Assembly: GCF_000455345.1 (NCBI RefSeq) | Contig: NZ_HG315691.1 | Coordinates: 506,217-570,216, forward strand | Direction: 5' to 3' | Source of the DNA: Halopiger goleimassiliensis | GTDB taxonomy: Archaea > Halobacteriota > Halobacteria > Halobacteriales > Natrialbaceae | DNA length: 64,000 nt | Shown here: positions 44,619-53,887 of the stretch, one piece after another | Position numbering within the stretch: the first letter of the stretch is position 1 | Layout: the number at the start of each line of letters is the position of its first letter | Notes under the pieces: generated by a model | The model's input: the letters and a program-made list of their open reading frames with translations, nothing else | The model's database searches: none | Told to the model about the DNA's origin: nothing | Made by a program: the position numbers and the translations under genes

Positions 44619-45401
44619 GAATCGCCTCCACGTTCCGTGGGTTGTGAGAACGGGTTCATCGTTGAAAGCCGGTCGCTCGTCGTCGGTGAACCAGCAGACG
44701 GGAGCGAAGGTGAAAAGCGTATCGCGGCTCCGGGCCGGTCGTGTTCAGATAGCGCGCCTCCAACAGCAAAATGAGAGAGACTACCACGAAAGCCCCTGGC
44801 TCGCGTGGCGGCTTCGCCGCCACGTTAAAGTCGGTCGGCTCTGCCGACCGCCCGCTCGACCCTCCGGGGCTTGCTGTCGTTCGAAAGACGCGAAGGGTCT
44901 TTCGTGATCTCGAGGTAGTAAAGCTACCCCGATGAGTCGTCGCGGAACTCCGTTCCGCGAGATGACGAGAGACCGAAGGTCTCTCGAACCACGGCCCTCA
45001 CTCCGTTGCGGTCCTTCCTACGCCCGGGAAGGATACGACCGAGCCAGCCCCGTTCAATCCCACCCTGCGTGGCCCGACCGGTCAGCCGACACGGGTGGGA
45101 CTAAAGGGGGCTGGCGTTGAGCGAACGCTTCGCGTTCGCGATCCTCGAAGGAGCTGTGCTCCCTCGGCGCTATCCGGGAAGACGGGCGACGCAAGCCGCG
45201 AGGGATCGAAGGTCTCTCCGCCCGTGCGAACGGACGCGAAGCGCCCGTGAGTAGACACCGAAACGAGCACAGCGAGTGAGGCGCGCAGCGAGCTATTCGT
45301 GAGCGAAGCGAGCGAATACTTCCCTCCGGGCCAACCGCTGCCGACGCACGACCGGTCGTCCGATCGATCCGTTCGCCCGACGACGATCGACCGGCTACCG
45401 T
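44619..45401. repeat. Hairpin-rich intergenic element
   Basis: No gene is found. From about 44786 to 45317 the sequence is a series of short perfect hairpins, such as CGTGGCGG-ctt-CGCCGCCACG, CGGTCGG-ctct-CCGACCG, CGCGGAA-ctcc-TTCCGCG, GAGAGAC-cgaa-GTCTCTC and GCGAACGC-tt-GCGTTCGC, with a nested stem at 45043-45115. It ends in GAGCGAAGCGAGCGAAT-type low-complexity DNA. The style resembles copies A and B but the ends differ. Confidence 0.6.
45043..45115 (+). ncRNA. Candidate structured RNA or transposon end with nested stems
   Basis: GCCAGCCCC (45043-45051) pairs with GGGGCTGGC (45107-45115). Inside, seven bases on each side (gttcaat / actaaag) form an internal loop. CCCACCC (45059-45065) then pairs with GGGTGGG (45093-45099), and GACCGGTC lies in the terminal loop. 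The equal spacing on both sides suggests a real fold. It could be a small RNA, or a right-end/guide-RNA remnant of an IS200/IS605-type (TnpB) element; no tnpB is present. Confidence 0.35.
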
Positions 45402-45992
45402 CTACTCGCCGTTCTCGACCGCCGTCTCGAACCCGTCGTCGGTCCGGGCGACGCCCGCCGCACAGACCGCGTGTTCGAACTCGAGACCGTAGGCCTCGCT
45501 GGCGGCCTCGGCGGCGTCGTCGGCCGCGAACGCGAACGCCTCGGGGGCGTTCTTCTCGTAGGTCGCGACCAGCGTCGGCTCGTCGACGGTCTCGACCAGC
45601 AGGGCGTCCTTCCGAACCGTGCCGATCAGCGCCTCACCGTCCGCCCCGATCGTCGCCGCGATCCGGGGGGTGTCGTAGTCGTCTTTCTCGTAGTCCAGCG
45701 CCAGCAGGCTCTCGGCGAGCGCGTCGCGAGCGGGGTAGCCGAGTTCGAGTTTCTCCGCGATCGGATCGACGTGCGAGCCGTTGCCGAAGGCGGCCGTCTC
45801 GCCCGTCGGCGTCTCGACGATCCGCAGGCAGTTGTAGGAGACGTAGGGGTTGTCCGTCTCCGAAGCGTCCGCGGTGGGACCGACAGTGAGCGCCTCGTCT
45901 CGAGCGCTGATCTCGCGGTTCGGGAACGATCGCGAGGAGACGCGATACGCGCCGACATCGGGGCCGACGATCACGAAGCGTCCGACGTACAT
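45402..45992 (-). CDS. purO: Archaeal IMP cyclohydrolase PurO
   Basis: This 196-residue enzyme closes the ring from FAICAR to IMP at the end of purine synthesis. It matches the archaeal PurO family: [10 protein letters not shown] at the start, [11 protein letters not shown], the signature [31 protein letters not shown] and TPRIAATIG. The length is normal for the family. The start ATG 45992 is unambiguous. It is divergent from the HNH gene with an 84-bp spacer. Confidence 0.93.
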   Translation of the reverse strand: MYVGRFVIVGPDVGAYRVSSRSFPNREISARDEALTVGPTADASETDNPYVSYNCLRIVETPTGETAAFGNGSHVDPIAEKLELGYPARDALAESLLALDYEKDDYDTPRIAATIGADGEALIGTVRKDALLVETVDEPTLVATYEKNAPEAFAFAADDAAEAASEAYGLEFEHAVCAAGVARTDDGFETAVENGE

Positions 45993-46076
45993 GCTCGGGA
46001 GTGCGCGAGAGAGGGGAAAAGGCGTGTCGGTTCTCGGGTCCGTCAGTTCATATCGGAAGGGCCGGCCAAGCGAGGC

Positions 46077-46646
46077 ATGGCGACGGAACGGGAGTGTCTC
46101 GAGGCGTTGCTCGAGGCGGCAGACCGACTCGGCGAATCGCCGACGAAGGCACAGTACGAGGCGTTGGGGCTGACGCCCGCGTCGGCGACGATCATGAAGG
46201 TGTTCGGCGGTTGGAACGTAGCCAAGGAACGCGCGGGGTTAGAAACGTTCGACCGAGGTGCAACTGGCGACAGTGACGTGAAGCCGAAACCCGAGTGGGT
46301 CGAACTACCGGACGACGTCGAGTGGGAGGAACTCACGAGCCAACAACGGTGGTACTACAAAAATCGCGAGGAACGACTCCGGCGAAAGGACCGTCGTCGG
46401 GAGGAGATTCGACGGTGGCTCCACGAATACAAGGCGGAGAACTGCGAGTGCGTCCGTTGCGGGGAGACCCGACCGGCGTGTCTGGATTTCCACCACCCCG
46501 GCGAGAAGGAGCGCGGTATCGCGAGAATGGTCGTCAACGGACCCTCCAAAGCGAGCATTCGGGACGAAATCGACCGCTGTATCGTTCTCTGTGCGAACTG
46601 CCATCGACGCGAACACTACGAACCACCGGGAAGCGATTCCACGTGA
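46077..46646 (+). CDS. HNH endonuclease-fold protein with homing-endonuclease-associated repeat
   Basis: This 189-residue protein has an N-terminal helical unit of the homing-endonuclease-associated repeat type ([20 protein letters not shown], then [20 protein letters not shown]), likely DNA-binding. A basic linker ([13 protein letters not shown]) precedes an HNH zinc finger ([20 protein letters not shown], then CANCHRREH). The two CxxC pairs hold a structural zinc and the HH/H residues the catalytic metal. It is not inside an intron or intein. It lies 122 bases upstream of a tRNA gene. It may be a solitary mobile or phage-derived nuclease. Confidence 0.8.
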   Translation: MATERECLEALLEAADRLGESPTKAQYEALGLTPASATIMKVFGGWNVAKERAGLETFDRGATGDSDVKPKPEWVELPDDVEWEELTSQQRWYYKNREERLRRKDRRREEIRRWLHEYKAENCECVRCGETRPACLDFHHPGEKERGIARMVVNGPSKASIRDEIDRCIVLCANCHRREHYEPPGSDST

Positions 46647-46768
46647 GTGCTATCCGCGAGTTGCCTGCATCACGCGTTTCGGGTTCGACCCAGTTCGTAA
46701 CACTCTAATACGCATCCCCCATACTACCGAGTACGTCGTCGGTAACTGGAATCCGACGAAACATGTCA

Positions 46769-46841
46769 AGTCCCGTAGGGTAGTGGCCAATCCTGAAGCC
46801 TTCTGGGGGCTTCGACGCTGGTTCGAATCCAGCCGGGACTA
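46769..46841 (+). tRNA. tRNA-Gln (anticodon CTG)
   Basis: The 73-nt sequence folds as a cloverleaf. The acceptor AGTCCCG pairs with CGGGACT and the discriminator is A. The D-arm is GGGT-AGTGGCCAA-TCCT. The anticodon stem AAGCC/GGCTT closes the loop TTCTGGG with T33 and anticodon CTG. The T-arm is GCTGG-TTCGAAT-CCAGC. No CCA is encoded, no intron is present. Confidence 0.9.
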
Positions 46842-46952
46842 CTCCTCGCGGTTCATTTCGAGTCGTTCTCCAGTCACGGGTGGCGGTTTCCAGTTGAAAC
46901 GAAGGGGTCGATCGAACGACGTTCTCGAGTCGATCGGAACTGTGGCGTCGAA

Positions 46953-48281
46953 TCACTCCCGCTCGTACGCCCCATCCTGCTCGAGTTTGCCTCGCTCTCG
47001 TAACACATCCGGGGTGCGACAGATACCCGGCTCGCCCGTCACCTGCGGAACGACGCAGTTGTTACAGCTCTCACAGATCACGCGTGTCTCGTCGTCGGCC
47101 TCGAGCAGTCTCGCCCCCAGTCGCGGCTCGGCGTAGAACGGGCGGGCCATCCCGACGGCGTCGCAGGCCGGGTCCGCGTCGCCGTCGCCGAGCAAGCGGT
47201 CCATCTGCCCGCGTTCGCGGATGCCACCCTCGGCAAGCACCGGAATGGACACCTGCTCGCGAACCCGGCGGCAGAACGACTCGTTCCAGGCGGGGTCGAA
47301 GTCGTAGACGAGCGACTCGAGCCAGTTGCCGACGGCCACCAGCCGTTTTCGGAGCGGGCCGCCGAAGACCGTCTCGTAGTCGTCCTGAAGGTCTTCGAGG
47401 TCCCAGGCGCGGTCGGGGTACTCGCCGCGGACGATGCTCATGTCCCAGGCGACGGAGGCCTGGACGGGGACGACGGCGTCGTAGCCGATTTTCTCGAGGC
47501 GACGGGCGATCTCGACGCCGTCCTCGAGCGAGAGCTTGCGTTGGACGATCGGGCTGGGCGGGGCCTCCGTTTCGGCGGGGACCTTGGTCATCAGGGGGAC
47601 GTCGCCGGCCCGGTCGCGGATCTCGTCGTGGACGAGCGCGAGGAACTCGAGGCGCGCCTCGGGCGAGCCGCCGAACTCGTCGTCGCGGCGGTTGTAGAAC
47701 GGCGAGAGGAACTGCTGGACGATGCCCATATTGGCCCCGGCGAGGTGAATGCCGTCGTAGCCGGCCTCGACACAGTAGGCGGCCGACCGGCCGAAGTCCG
47801 CCGCCAACTCGTAGACCTCGTCGGTCGAGAGGACGTGGGGGTCGTACGAGAGGAATCCGACACGATCGAGCAGCCGCAGCTGCCAGGGCAGGTCCGAGAC
47901 CGCGAGTTGCTCGAGGTCGGGGTGATTCCGGCGGTACTCGGCGTGCCAGGTCTCCATGCTCCGCAGGCCGCCGTACTCGAGTTGGGCGAAGATCTTGCTC
48001 CCGTGGTCGTGGATGCGGTCGGTCAGTCGCGACAGCCGGGAAACGAATGCGGGATCGTGGACGCGGGTCATCCCCGGCGCGGCACAGCCGCCCTCGCCGC
48101 GGACGATCGTCGCCCCCTGGCAGACGAGGCCGACGCCCGAGGCGGCCGTCGGCTCGAGTTCCTCGATCAGCGCGTCGACGGCGTCGGGGCCGTTGCCCGC
48201 ACACTCGAGCACCGGCGCGCGATAGAGCCGGTTGGGCACCGTCACGCCGCCGATCTCGAGCGGCTCCTCGAGGGTCGCCAT
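46953..48281 (-). CDS. Old yellow enzyme-family NADH:flavin oxidoreductase with Fe-S motif
   Basis: This 442-residue protein has the FMN-binding TIM barrel of the OYE/2,4-dienoyl-CoA reductase family: VPNRLYRAPVLECAGN, GLVCQGATIV, IFAQLEYGGL, and DGIHLAGANMGIVQQFLSPF with NRRDDEFGGS. The C-terminal Cys set CESCNNC plus a Cys eleven residues later would bind a 4Fe-4S cluster, as in the dienoyl-CoA reductase subgroup. The FAD/NADH C-terminal domain of those enzymes is missing, so it needs a separate electron donor. Some active-site residues differ from classical OYE. ATG 48281 follows GTG 48287. Confidence 0.83.
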   Translation of the reverse strand: MATLEEPLEIGGVTVPNRLYRAPVLECAGNGPDAVDALIEELEPTAASGVGLVCQGATIVRGEGGCAAPGMTRVHDPAFVSRLSRLTDRIHDHGSKIFAQLEYGGLRSMETWHAEYRRNHPDLEQLAVSDLPWQLRLLDRVGFLSYDPHVLSTDEVYELAADFGRSAAYCVEAGYDGIHLAGANMGIVQQFLSPFYNRRDDEFGGSPEARLEFLALVHDEIRDRAGDVPLMTKVPAETEAPPSPIVQRKLSLEDGVEIARRLEKIGYDAVVPVQASVAWDMSIVRGEYPDRAWDLEDLQDDYETVFGGPLRKRLVAVGNWLESLVYDFDPAWNESFCRRVREQVSIPVLAEGGIRERGQMDRLLGDGDADPACDAVGMARPFYAEPRLGARLLEADDETRVICESCNNCVVPQVTGEPGICRTPDVLRERGKLEQDGAYERE

Positions 48282-48335
48282 ACCCACGCTTTCACGGGAT
48301 CGTACAAGAGCGTGGCGTCCGGGTTCGACGGACGA

Positions 48336-49565
48336 TCAACCCGACGCCGAGGAGAGGCCGCCGTCGTCATCGTCGCCCTCGTCCGAATCGACGCTCGAGC
48401 CGTCGATTCCATCGCTCGTATCGTCGGTCCCGTCACTCGAGTCGTCGCCGTCCTCGAGGCCGAGCAGGGTGTCCTCGGAGAGCGAGAGCGTCGCACCGAG
48501 GTCCTCGAAGTCGGACCGATCGGGGGTCACCCACGGCACGAGGTCGCAGTCGGTTCGGTCGATGCCGGCGTCCTGGTCGACGAAGATGTCGGTCCGCATG
48601 TCGAACGAACACTGGATCGCGTCCTCGTCGTCGGGGATGGTCAGCGTCTCGCCGTTGACGTTCATCGCGAGTTGAGCGCGGAGTTCGGCGTCGGTGAACT
48701 CCTCGTTGTCGACGTGGGTGGCGAACCAATCGACGACGTCGTCGTTCTCCAGGTCGGCGACGAACGTGATCTCGCGGCTCGTCCGGGGCGGAATCACGGC
48801 GTCGTAGCCGCCGTGCAAGAGTTCGACGTCGTGTGCGTCCCACTCGGCGACGAAGCGGTCGTTGAACTCGAGTTCGCCGGTCAGCGCGGGCGTCGGCAGC
48901 GGGTAGGCGTTCGGGTTGTGTACCTCGTAGGTCAGGTGTAGCTCCGTCCGGTTCTCGGTGACGTTCCCCCACGTCGCGTCGGTGTCCCGGATCTCGACGG
49001 TCGGTTCGACGAACTCGCCCAGCGGACCTTCGCCCGTTCCGACCGGCGACAGCGAGTGGGTACCCTCCATCGCGCCCATCGCCTCCGCGATCATCGGCTC
49101 GAGGTCGGTCTCGACCTCGTCGGTGTGGGTATAGGACGGAGAACCCGAGAGCGGCCCCAGTGCGACGTGGGCCGTCACGTCCGCCTCGAGGTCGCTCAGC
49201 TCGTCGTTCTGCACGTGGGCGACCCACCAGTCCGGTAACTGCTGGTAGCGGAGGTCGGTGCGGATTTCGGTCGTCGAGTTGCCCGAGGGGACGCTGACGT
49301 CCTCGACCGTTCCCGCCGCGAGGTCGACGTCGTTCATCGCCAGGTCGTAGTCGACGGTCACCCCGTCGAGTTCGATCCCCGGATTGGGGTTGTCGATCCA
49401 GGCAGTCGTGATCACCTCGATCCGTTCGTCGTCGACCTCGCCCCACTCGTTGTCCGCGAGGCCGGCGTCGGGAATCCCGAGGACGCCCGTCGCGAACAGG
49501 CCGCCGATCGCGACGCCGCTACAGAGGACGAGCGCCAGCCCGATCTTCGCCACCTTTCCGAACAT
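48336..49565 (-). CDS. LEA14-like (WHy/LEA type 2) membrane-anchored protein
   Basis: This 409-residue protein starts with one membrane helix (GKVAKIGLALVLCSGVAIGG). Two LEA type-2/WHy beta-sandwich repeats follow (about residues 45-180 and 190-330), seen in the paired motifs WIDNPNPGIELDGVTVDYDL and EVHNPNAYPLPTPALTGELE. A long Asp/Ser/Gly tail follows. LEA14-like proteins are linked to desiccation and membrane stress. The tail suggests an outward-facing, salt-adapted surface protein. ATG 49565 (MFGKVAKIG) is preferred over 49586. Confidence 0.83.
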   Translation of the reverse strand: MFGKVAKIGLALVLCSGVAIGGLFATGVLGIPDAGLADNEWGEVDDERIEVITTAWIDNPNPGIELDGVTVDYDLAMNDVDLAAGTVEDVSVPSGNSTTEIRTDLRYQQLPDWWVAHVQNDELSDLEADVTAHVALGPLSGSPSYTHTDEVETDLEPMIAEAMGAMEGTHSLSPVGTGEGPLGEFVEPTVEIRDTDATWGNVTENRTELHLTYEVHNPNAYPLPTPALTGELEFNDRFVAEWDAHDVELLHGGYDAVIPPRTSREITFVADLENDDVVDWFATHVDNEEFTDAELRAQLAMNVNGETLTIPDDEDAIQCSFDMRTDIFVDQDAGIDRTDCDLVPWVTPDRSDFEDLGATLSLSEDTLLGLEDGDDSSDGTDDTSDGIDGSSVDSDEGDDDDGGLSSASG

Positions 49566-50216
49566 GTCCGGATTTCTGGAACCCAAAGATATTATAGGTG
49601 TTGTATTTCCCGGGACTCACGGTACCCGCCTCTACCGGCTCGAGAGTCGGTCTCCTCGGGGATATCGGCTCGGTCCGATGGCCGCTCGTCGGTGACGCAG
49701 AACCGCGAAGTGTCCCGGTTGTCTGCGGAGACGTCGTCGCCGGCCCACTCATACAGTGTACGTACCGTCCGCCACCATCCGTCATGCAGTGGCGCGCGCT
49801 GTCGGCCAGCCGAACGACTGTGAGGCTGGCCGGCGAAACCGCGAGAGGGATGAACGAGCGACTAGTGCGGGGCCGAGGTCCCGCATACCATGCGAACGGG
49901 CAGAGCGCGGCGCTACGCGCCGCGATGTCGGGGCGGCGCAGCCGCCCCGCCGTGCCCGTGAGCAGACGACGGGAGCGAGTGAATCGGCTGGGGAGTACGA
50001 GGCGCGAACGGAGTGAGCGCCTCGAAACGCGAACGGGGAACGAACGCGAGGGATGAGCGAAGCGAATCCCTCGGAGACCGAACGGGGAACGCAGTGACCC
50101 GTGAGCAAGTGACCCGTGAGCGGCGTGGCCACTCCTCGAGTCCACGATAGCGGAACGCTCCGGTCCGATACTACCTCTCTAGTCGATCGCTCAAACTAGC
50201 CGGTCATTCAAATCGG
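49566..50216. other. Spacer holding repeat element copy B
   Basis: About 650 bases between the LEA14-like start and the cgi121 stop. More than half is copy B of the dispersed element. The remainder (49566-49786 and 50152-50216) shows no gene. Long open frames here arise from the repeat and translate to unnatural Arg/Ser-rich sequence. Confidence 0.5.
49787..50151. repeat. Dispersed hairpin-rich repeat, copy B
   Basis: A 365-bp element with the same ends as copy A: CAGTGGCGCGCGCTGTCG at 49787-49804 and GGCGTGGCCACTC at 50122-50134 followed by the same 17 terminal bases, ending at 50151. It is about 115 bp longer than copy A and contains hairpins such as GCGGCGC-ta-CGCGCCGC, GGGGCGGC-gca-GCCGCCCC and GCGGGGCC-ga-GGTCCCGC. 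The block GAGGGATGAGCGAAGCGAAT is shared with copy A with one change. Confidence 0.7.
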
Positions 50217-50747
50217 TCACTTCTCGACCTCGAGCAGGGCCACCCGTTCCCGGACGAGCGCACCCAACGAGGCGTCGGTGGCCGCCCGCTCGGCGTCGGT
50301 AACGTCGAAGAACTCGCAGAGGACGGGTTCGTCGCTCGAGGCCAGCGTCGGTTCCTCGGCGACGACCGCCGCGAGGTCGGCGACGGCCTCGAGCGCCGCG
50401 GCTTCTCGCTGGGCAGGCTCCCCGTCGGTCTCGCTCGCGGGGTCGGCGTCGAGCAGCACGACGGCCTCCGTCTCGCCCTCGTCGACGCCCATCTCGAGAG
50501 CGCGATCGATCTGCCGGCGGCCGGCGGCGTACAGCAGGATCTCGACGGCCCGGTCGCGGGCGACGTTCTCGCCGCGGTCGATGGCCCGGTCGGCCAGTTC
50601 GACGGCCCGGTCGAGGTGGGCGTGGTCGGCGACGTAGCGGGCGTCGAAGGCCTGGATCGTCACGCCGTGGCGGTCGCCGATCTCGCCCAACTCGGCGACG
50701 AAGGCGTCGAGGTCGTCGATCGCGAGTCGGCACTCGAGTAGCTCCAT
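50217..50747 (-). CDS. cgi121: KEOPS complex subunit Cgi121
   Basis: This 176-residue protein matches archaeal Cgi121, the tRNA-binding activator subunit of KEOPS, which makes the t6A base of ANN-reading tRNAs. Features are IQAFDARYVADHAHLDRAVE, the conserved region around NVARDRAVEILLYAAGRRQI, and an insertion that is acidic, as usual in haloarchaea. Its start codon overlaps the stop of hel308 by one base (TGATG), so the two are translationally coupled. Confidence 0.85.
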   Translation of the reverse strand: MELLECRLAIDDLDAFVAELGEIGDRHGVTIQAFDARYVADHAHLDRAVELADRAIDRGENVARDRAVEILLYAAGRRQIDRALEMGVDEGETEAVVLLDADPASETDGEPAQREAAALEAVADLAAVVAEEPTLASSDEPVLCEFFDVTDAERAATDASLGALVRERVALLEVEK

Positions 50748-53116
50748 CAGAAATCACCCAGGCTGGACTGGCTCTCGTCCGAGTCGGCGCTGTCGGCTCG
50801 AGCCGCGGGGTCGGTTTCGGCGTCCGATTCGCTCCCGGTGGCAGTCGTCGCCGCAGTGCCGTCGGGGTCGACCGGTTCGACGCCGTCCATCGAGGGATCC
50901 TCGCGGCCGGCGTTCTCGAGGATGGTCTCGGCCGTCTTCTCGCCCTTGAGGACGCCGAGGATCACGCCCTTGTCGGCGGTCCGCAGGTCCGCGGGCTCCT
51001 CGATGCCGGCCTCGTAGAGCCGACGGGCGCGCTTGCGGCCGACGCCGCCGACCGAGACGAGTTCGAGCAGTTCCTCGCCGACGCCGTGTTCGACGCGGGC
51101 GCGGGCCTCCCGGACGGCGACGGTCCACTCGCTGTCGATCTCGCGGGCGAGCGACTCGGCCGCGCCCAGCAGCCACTCGGCGGTGTCGACCTTCCCGCGG
51201 AGGTCGCCGGGGCCGATCTTGTACCGCTCGGTGATGCGCTCCTCGTCGTCCTCGTTCGCCCAGTCCTCGAGCAGTTTCCCGGTCTTCAGCGCCGCTAACC
51301 AGTCCTCGAAGCGGTTCTCCTCGAACTCGCTGGGCGCGTCGCCCAGCAGCTCCGCCTCGCGCTCGTAGTAGAGCTCGCCGAACGTCTCGTCCTCGCCCGA
51401 GCGCAGGTAGAGTTCGTACATGTCCGGCGTCCGCGAGACCAGCTGGTAGAGGCCGAGCGCGGTCGGTCGCTCGTCGGCGCTCTCGAGGCCGTGGACGATT
51501 TCGGCGGCGCTCATCGGATCGAGGTAGAGCCGCGAGACGGTGTGACCGAGGCTGGTCGCCGCGAGGTCCTCGTCCGGGCCGTTCGAGCCGCCCTCGGCGA
51601 GGTCGGCGGCGGAGGTGAACGCGTCGCCGGCCGAATCGTCGCCTCCCCCGCCGCCGGAGCGCTCGATGAAGTCGTTGCGCTCGAGGTAGTCGAGCACGTC
51701 GTCGGTAACGCGCTCGAGGCGGCCCGACTCCGAGGACTGGCTCGCATAGAGCGTGGCCTCGAGGAACTCGAGCAGGCCCTCGCGGGTGCGGGCAAAGCCC
51801 GAGGCGATCGTCGCGAGGACGTGGGTCCGGAGTGCGGGTTCGGCGGCGAGTTTCGACTGGACGGGTTCGGGATCGGCCCAGACGTAGCGGTCGAACAGTT
51901 CGTCCTTCTCGTCGTGACTCTTCGCGAGCAGCACGGCCTCGCCGTAGGGGTCGAGCCCCGGGCGACCCGCACGACCCATCATCTGGTGGACCTCGAGGAC
52001 GTCCAGCGGAGCCATCCCACCGGCGGTGGGATCGAACCGCCGCCAGTCACGGACGATCACGCGCCGGGCCGGCGTGTTCACGCCGGCGGCGAGCGTCGGC
52101 GTCGCCGCGATCACCTTCAGCAGGCGGTCGCGGAACGCGTCCTCGACGAGCGAGCGCTGGGTGGAAGAGAGGCCGGCGTGGTGGAAGGCCGCGCCGCGTT
52201 CGACGCAGTCGGCGAGATCCGCGCTGGTCTCGGTGTCGCTGTCCTCGCGGATCTCCGCGGCGAGGTCGGTCAGATCGGCGCGCTCGCCGTCGGTGAGTTC
52301 GCGACTCGCGACCTGGCCCAGCCGGCTCGCCGCGGCCTCGGCGTTGCGCCGGGAGTTGACGAACACCAGCGAGGAGCCGCCCTCCTGGAGGATGTCCCGG
52401 ACGAGCGCGGCCTCCTGCTTCTCGCTGCCCTCGACGGGGACCTCGCGGGTCGAGCCGTCGTCGAAGTGTAGCGCGTTCCCGTAGTGGACGCCCATCTTCA
52501 GGTCGATCGGTCGCCAGTCGGTGTCGACGAGTTCGGCGTCGAGCCAGTCGGCGATCTCGTCGGCGTTGCCGACCGTCGCCGAGAGCGCGACCTGCTGCAT
52601 GGTCGGGTTGAGCCGTCGGAGTTTCGCCAGGGTCACCTCGAGCGTCGGGCCGCGCTCGCCGTCGTCGATGAGGTGGACCTCGTCGGAGACGACGCACGTG
52701 AGTTCGGAGAGCCAGTCGGCCCCGTTGCGGACCAGCGAGTCGACCTTCTCGCTGGTGGCGACAACGATGTCCTTCGTGGCGAGCCACTCGCTGGTCGACT
52801 CGTAGTTACCCGTCGCGACGCCCGTCGTCACGCCGAACGCCTCGTAGGCCTCGAACTCCGCCTTCTTCTCGCTGGCCAGGGCTCGCAGCGGGACGATGTA
52901 CAGCGCCTTCCCGCCGCGCTGGACGGCCGACAGCATGGCGAGGGCGGCGATCATCGTCTTGCCGCTCGCCGTGGGGACGGCCGCGACCAGGTTCTCGCCG
53001 TCGGTCGCGCCGGCCTCGACCGCCTCGGCCTGGGGCGGGTACAGTCGTTCGATCCCCTCGTCCCGGAAGTGCTCGATCGCCCCGGGCGGGAGCCCCGACA
53101 GCTCCTCGATGTTCAT
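50747..53116 (-). CDS. hel308: ATP-dependent DNA helicase Hel308
   Basis: This 789-residue Ski2-like helicase unwinds lagging-strand forks and supports recombination repair. Motifs seen are Walker [11 protein letters not shown] (about residue 48), [23 protein letters not shown] (about 145), [34 protein letters not shown] and motif [18 protein letters not shown] winged helix, a ratchet domain and a C-terminal HhH ([18 protein letters not shown]) follow. An inserted Gly/Asp-rich loop lies near residue 490. The last seven residues QSSLGDF (783-789) form a PIP box for PCNA. It shares an operon with cgi121. Confidence 0.95.
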   Translation of the reverse strand: MNIEELSGLPPGAIEHFRDEGIERLYPPQAEAVEAGATDGENLVAAVPTASGKTMIAALAMLSAVQRGGKALYIVPLRALASEKKAEFEAYEAFGVTTGVATGNYESTSEWLATKDIVVATSEKVDSLVRNGADWLSELTCVVSDEVHLIDDGERGPTLEVTLAKLRRLNPTMQQVALSATVGNADEIADWLDAELVDTDWRPIDLKMGVHYGNALHFDDGSTREVPVEGSEKQEAALVRDILQEGGSSLVFVNSRRNAEAAASRLGQVASRELTDGERADLTDLAAEIREDSDTETSADLADCVERGAAFHHAGLSSTQRSLVEDAFRDRLLKVIAATPTLAAGVNTPARRVIVRDWRRFDPTAGGMAPLDVLEVHQMMGRAGRPGLDPYGEAVLLAKSHDEKDELFDRYVWADPEPVQSKLAAEPALRTHVLATIASGFARTREGLLEFLEATLYASQSSESGRLERVTDDVLDYLERNDFIERSGGGGGDDSAGDAFTSAADLAEGGSNGPDEDLAATSLGHTVSRLYLDPMSAAEIVHGLESADERPTALGLYQLVSRTPDMYELYLRSGEDETFGELYYEREAELLGDAPSEFEENRFEDWLAALKTGKLLEDWANEDDEERITERYKIGPGDLRGKVDTAEWLLGAAESLAREIDSEWTVAVREARARVEHGVGEELLELVSVGGVGRKRARRLYEAGIEEPADLRTADKGVILGVLKGEKTAETILENAGREDPSMDGVEPVDPDGTAATTATGSESDAETDPAARADSADSDESQSSLGDF

Positions 53117-53261
53117 TACCCGCGCTTGGCGCGTCCCGCGGTTTAAACTGTCGTCTCTCGTCTTCCCTCGAACCCGCCCTCGAGCGACGGAGGGTTTTCG
53201 TATCGGGACGGACGTAGCGAGGACCAGGAACGTACCTGATCACTATCGACGAGCGACTCCA

Positions 53262-53540
53262 ATGACTGAACGAGACGTTATCGAGAAGTACGAATCGCTG
53301 ATAGAATCGTTCCTCGAAGGGGAACTCTCTGCGACGGAGTTCTCCGAGACGTACCTCGAGGAATTCAAGAACGAAGAACCCGGTCTCTCCGAAGCTACCT
53401 TCGAAATACTGCAGGCCCTCTTTCGCGAAGCTGACGCGTACTGTGAAGACCCCACGCTCCGTGACTCGTGGGATATCGGCGACGAGGAACTACGGGACGC
53501 GGCGGCCGAAGCGGCAGCGCAACTAGAGGATGCCACGTAA
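53262..53540 (+). CDS. Colicin D immunity-like protein
   Basis: This 92-residue helical acidic protein resembles the bacterial self-protective colicin-like immunity family (PF09204 type). It has EKYESLIESFLEGELSATEF, the repeated ETYLEEFKNEE, and a C-terminal block ALFREADAYCEDPTLRD with DEELRDAAAEAAAQL. Members bind and block tRNase-type toxins such as colicin D. No toxin gene is adjacent, so it is an orphan immunity gene or protects against toxins from relatives. It lies just before a SUKH gene on the same strand. The assignment is by pattern memory. Confidence 0.65.
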   Translation: MTERDVIEKYESLIESFLEGELSATEFSETYLEEFKNEEPGLSEATFEILQALFREADAYCEDPTLRDSWDIGDEELRDAAAEAAAQLEDAT

Positions 53541-53620
53541 CGACTGGAATCGGTGATCGTCGGGTAGCGAGTTGCGACAGTACCTGCTGGTCACGGAGCC
53601 GCTCACGTCCGCCAGCAGAG

Positions 53621-53887
53621 ATGAGGATGATACCTACGGAGAACGCGGACCGCCAACCAGACCCGATCGCAGTTACCGCTCGAGGCCGACGAAAAATCAC
53701 GTGGCTCGAGAGCACGATCCTGGAACGGCCGACTGGGGTTCCTCTTTACGGGACGCTCCCTGCGACAGGCTGTGAAGAACTCCGCAAACGATTCGAGTCC
53801 GAGTTCCCTGGCGTCGAGATAACGCCGAGTGACGACCCGGAGCTGAAGGAGGCCGAAGATGTCCGAAAACGCACACGCAGTCGGTGA
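53621..53887 (+). CDS. Unrecognised 88-residue protein between two immunity genes
   Basis: An 88-residue reading frame starts at ATG 53621 and overlaps the SUKH gene by 29 bases. The product is partly basic, then Glu-rich (ITWLESTILERPTGVPLYGT, GCEELRKRFESEFPGVE) and ends RKRTRSR. Sequence composition looks natural in its middle. It could be the C-terminal piece of a degraded toxin, a small regulator, or a third immunity gene. I do not recognise a family. Confidence 0.5.
   Translation: MRMIPTENADRQPDPIAVTARGRRKITWLESTILERPTGVPLYGTLPATGCEELRKRFESEFPGVEITPSDDPELKEAEDVRKRTRSR

Noticed and set aside
46769..46841. tRNA-Pro (TGG anticodon) reading of the tRNA
   Set aside because: With the anticodon stem AAGCC/GGCTT the seven-base loop places CTG at positions 34-36 with T33; a TGG anticodon would leave C at position 33.
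49519..50145. 208-codon minus-strand frame over repeat copy B
   Set aside because: It is a product of low-complexity repeat DNA with unnatural composition and no start signal; the same occurs over copy A.
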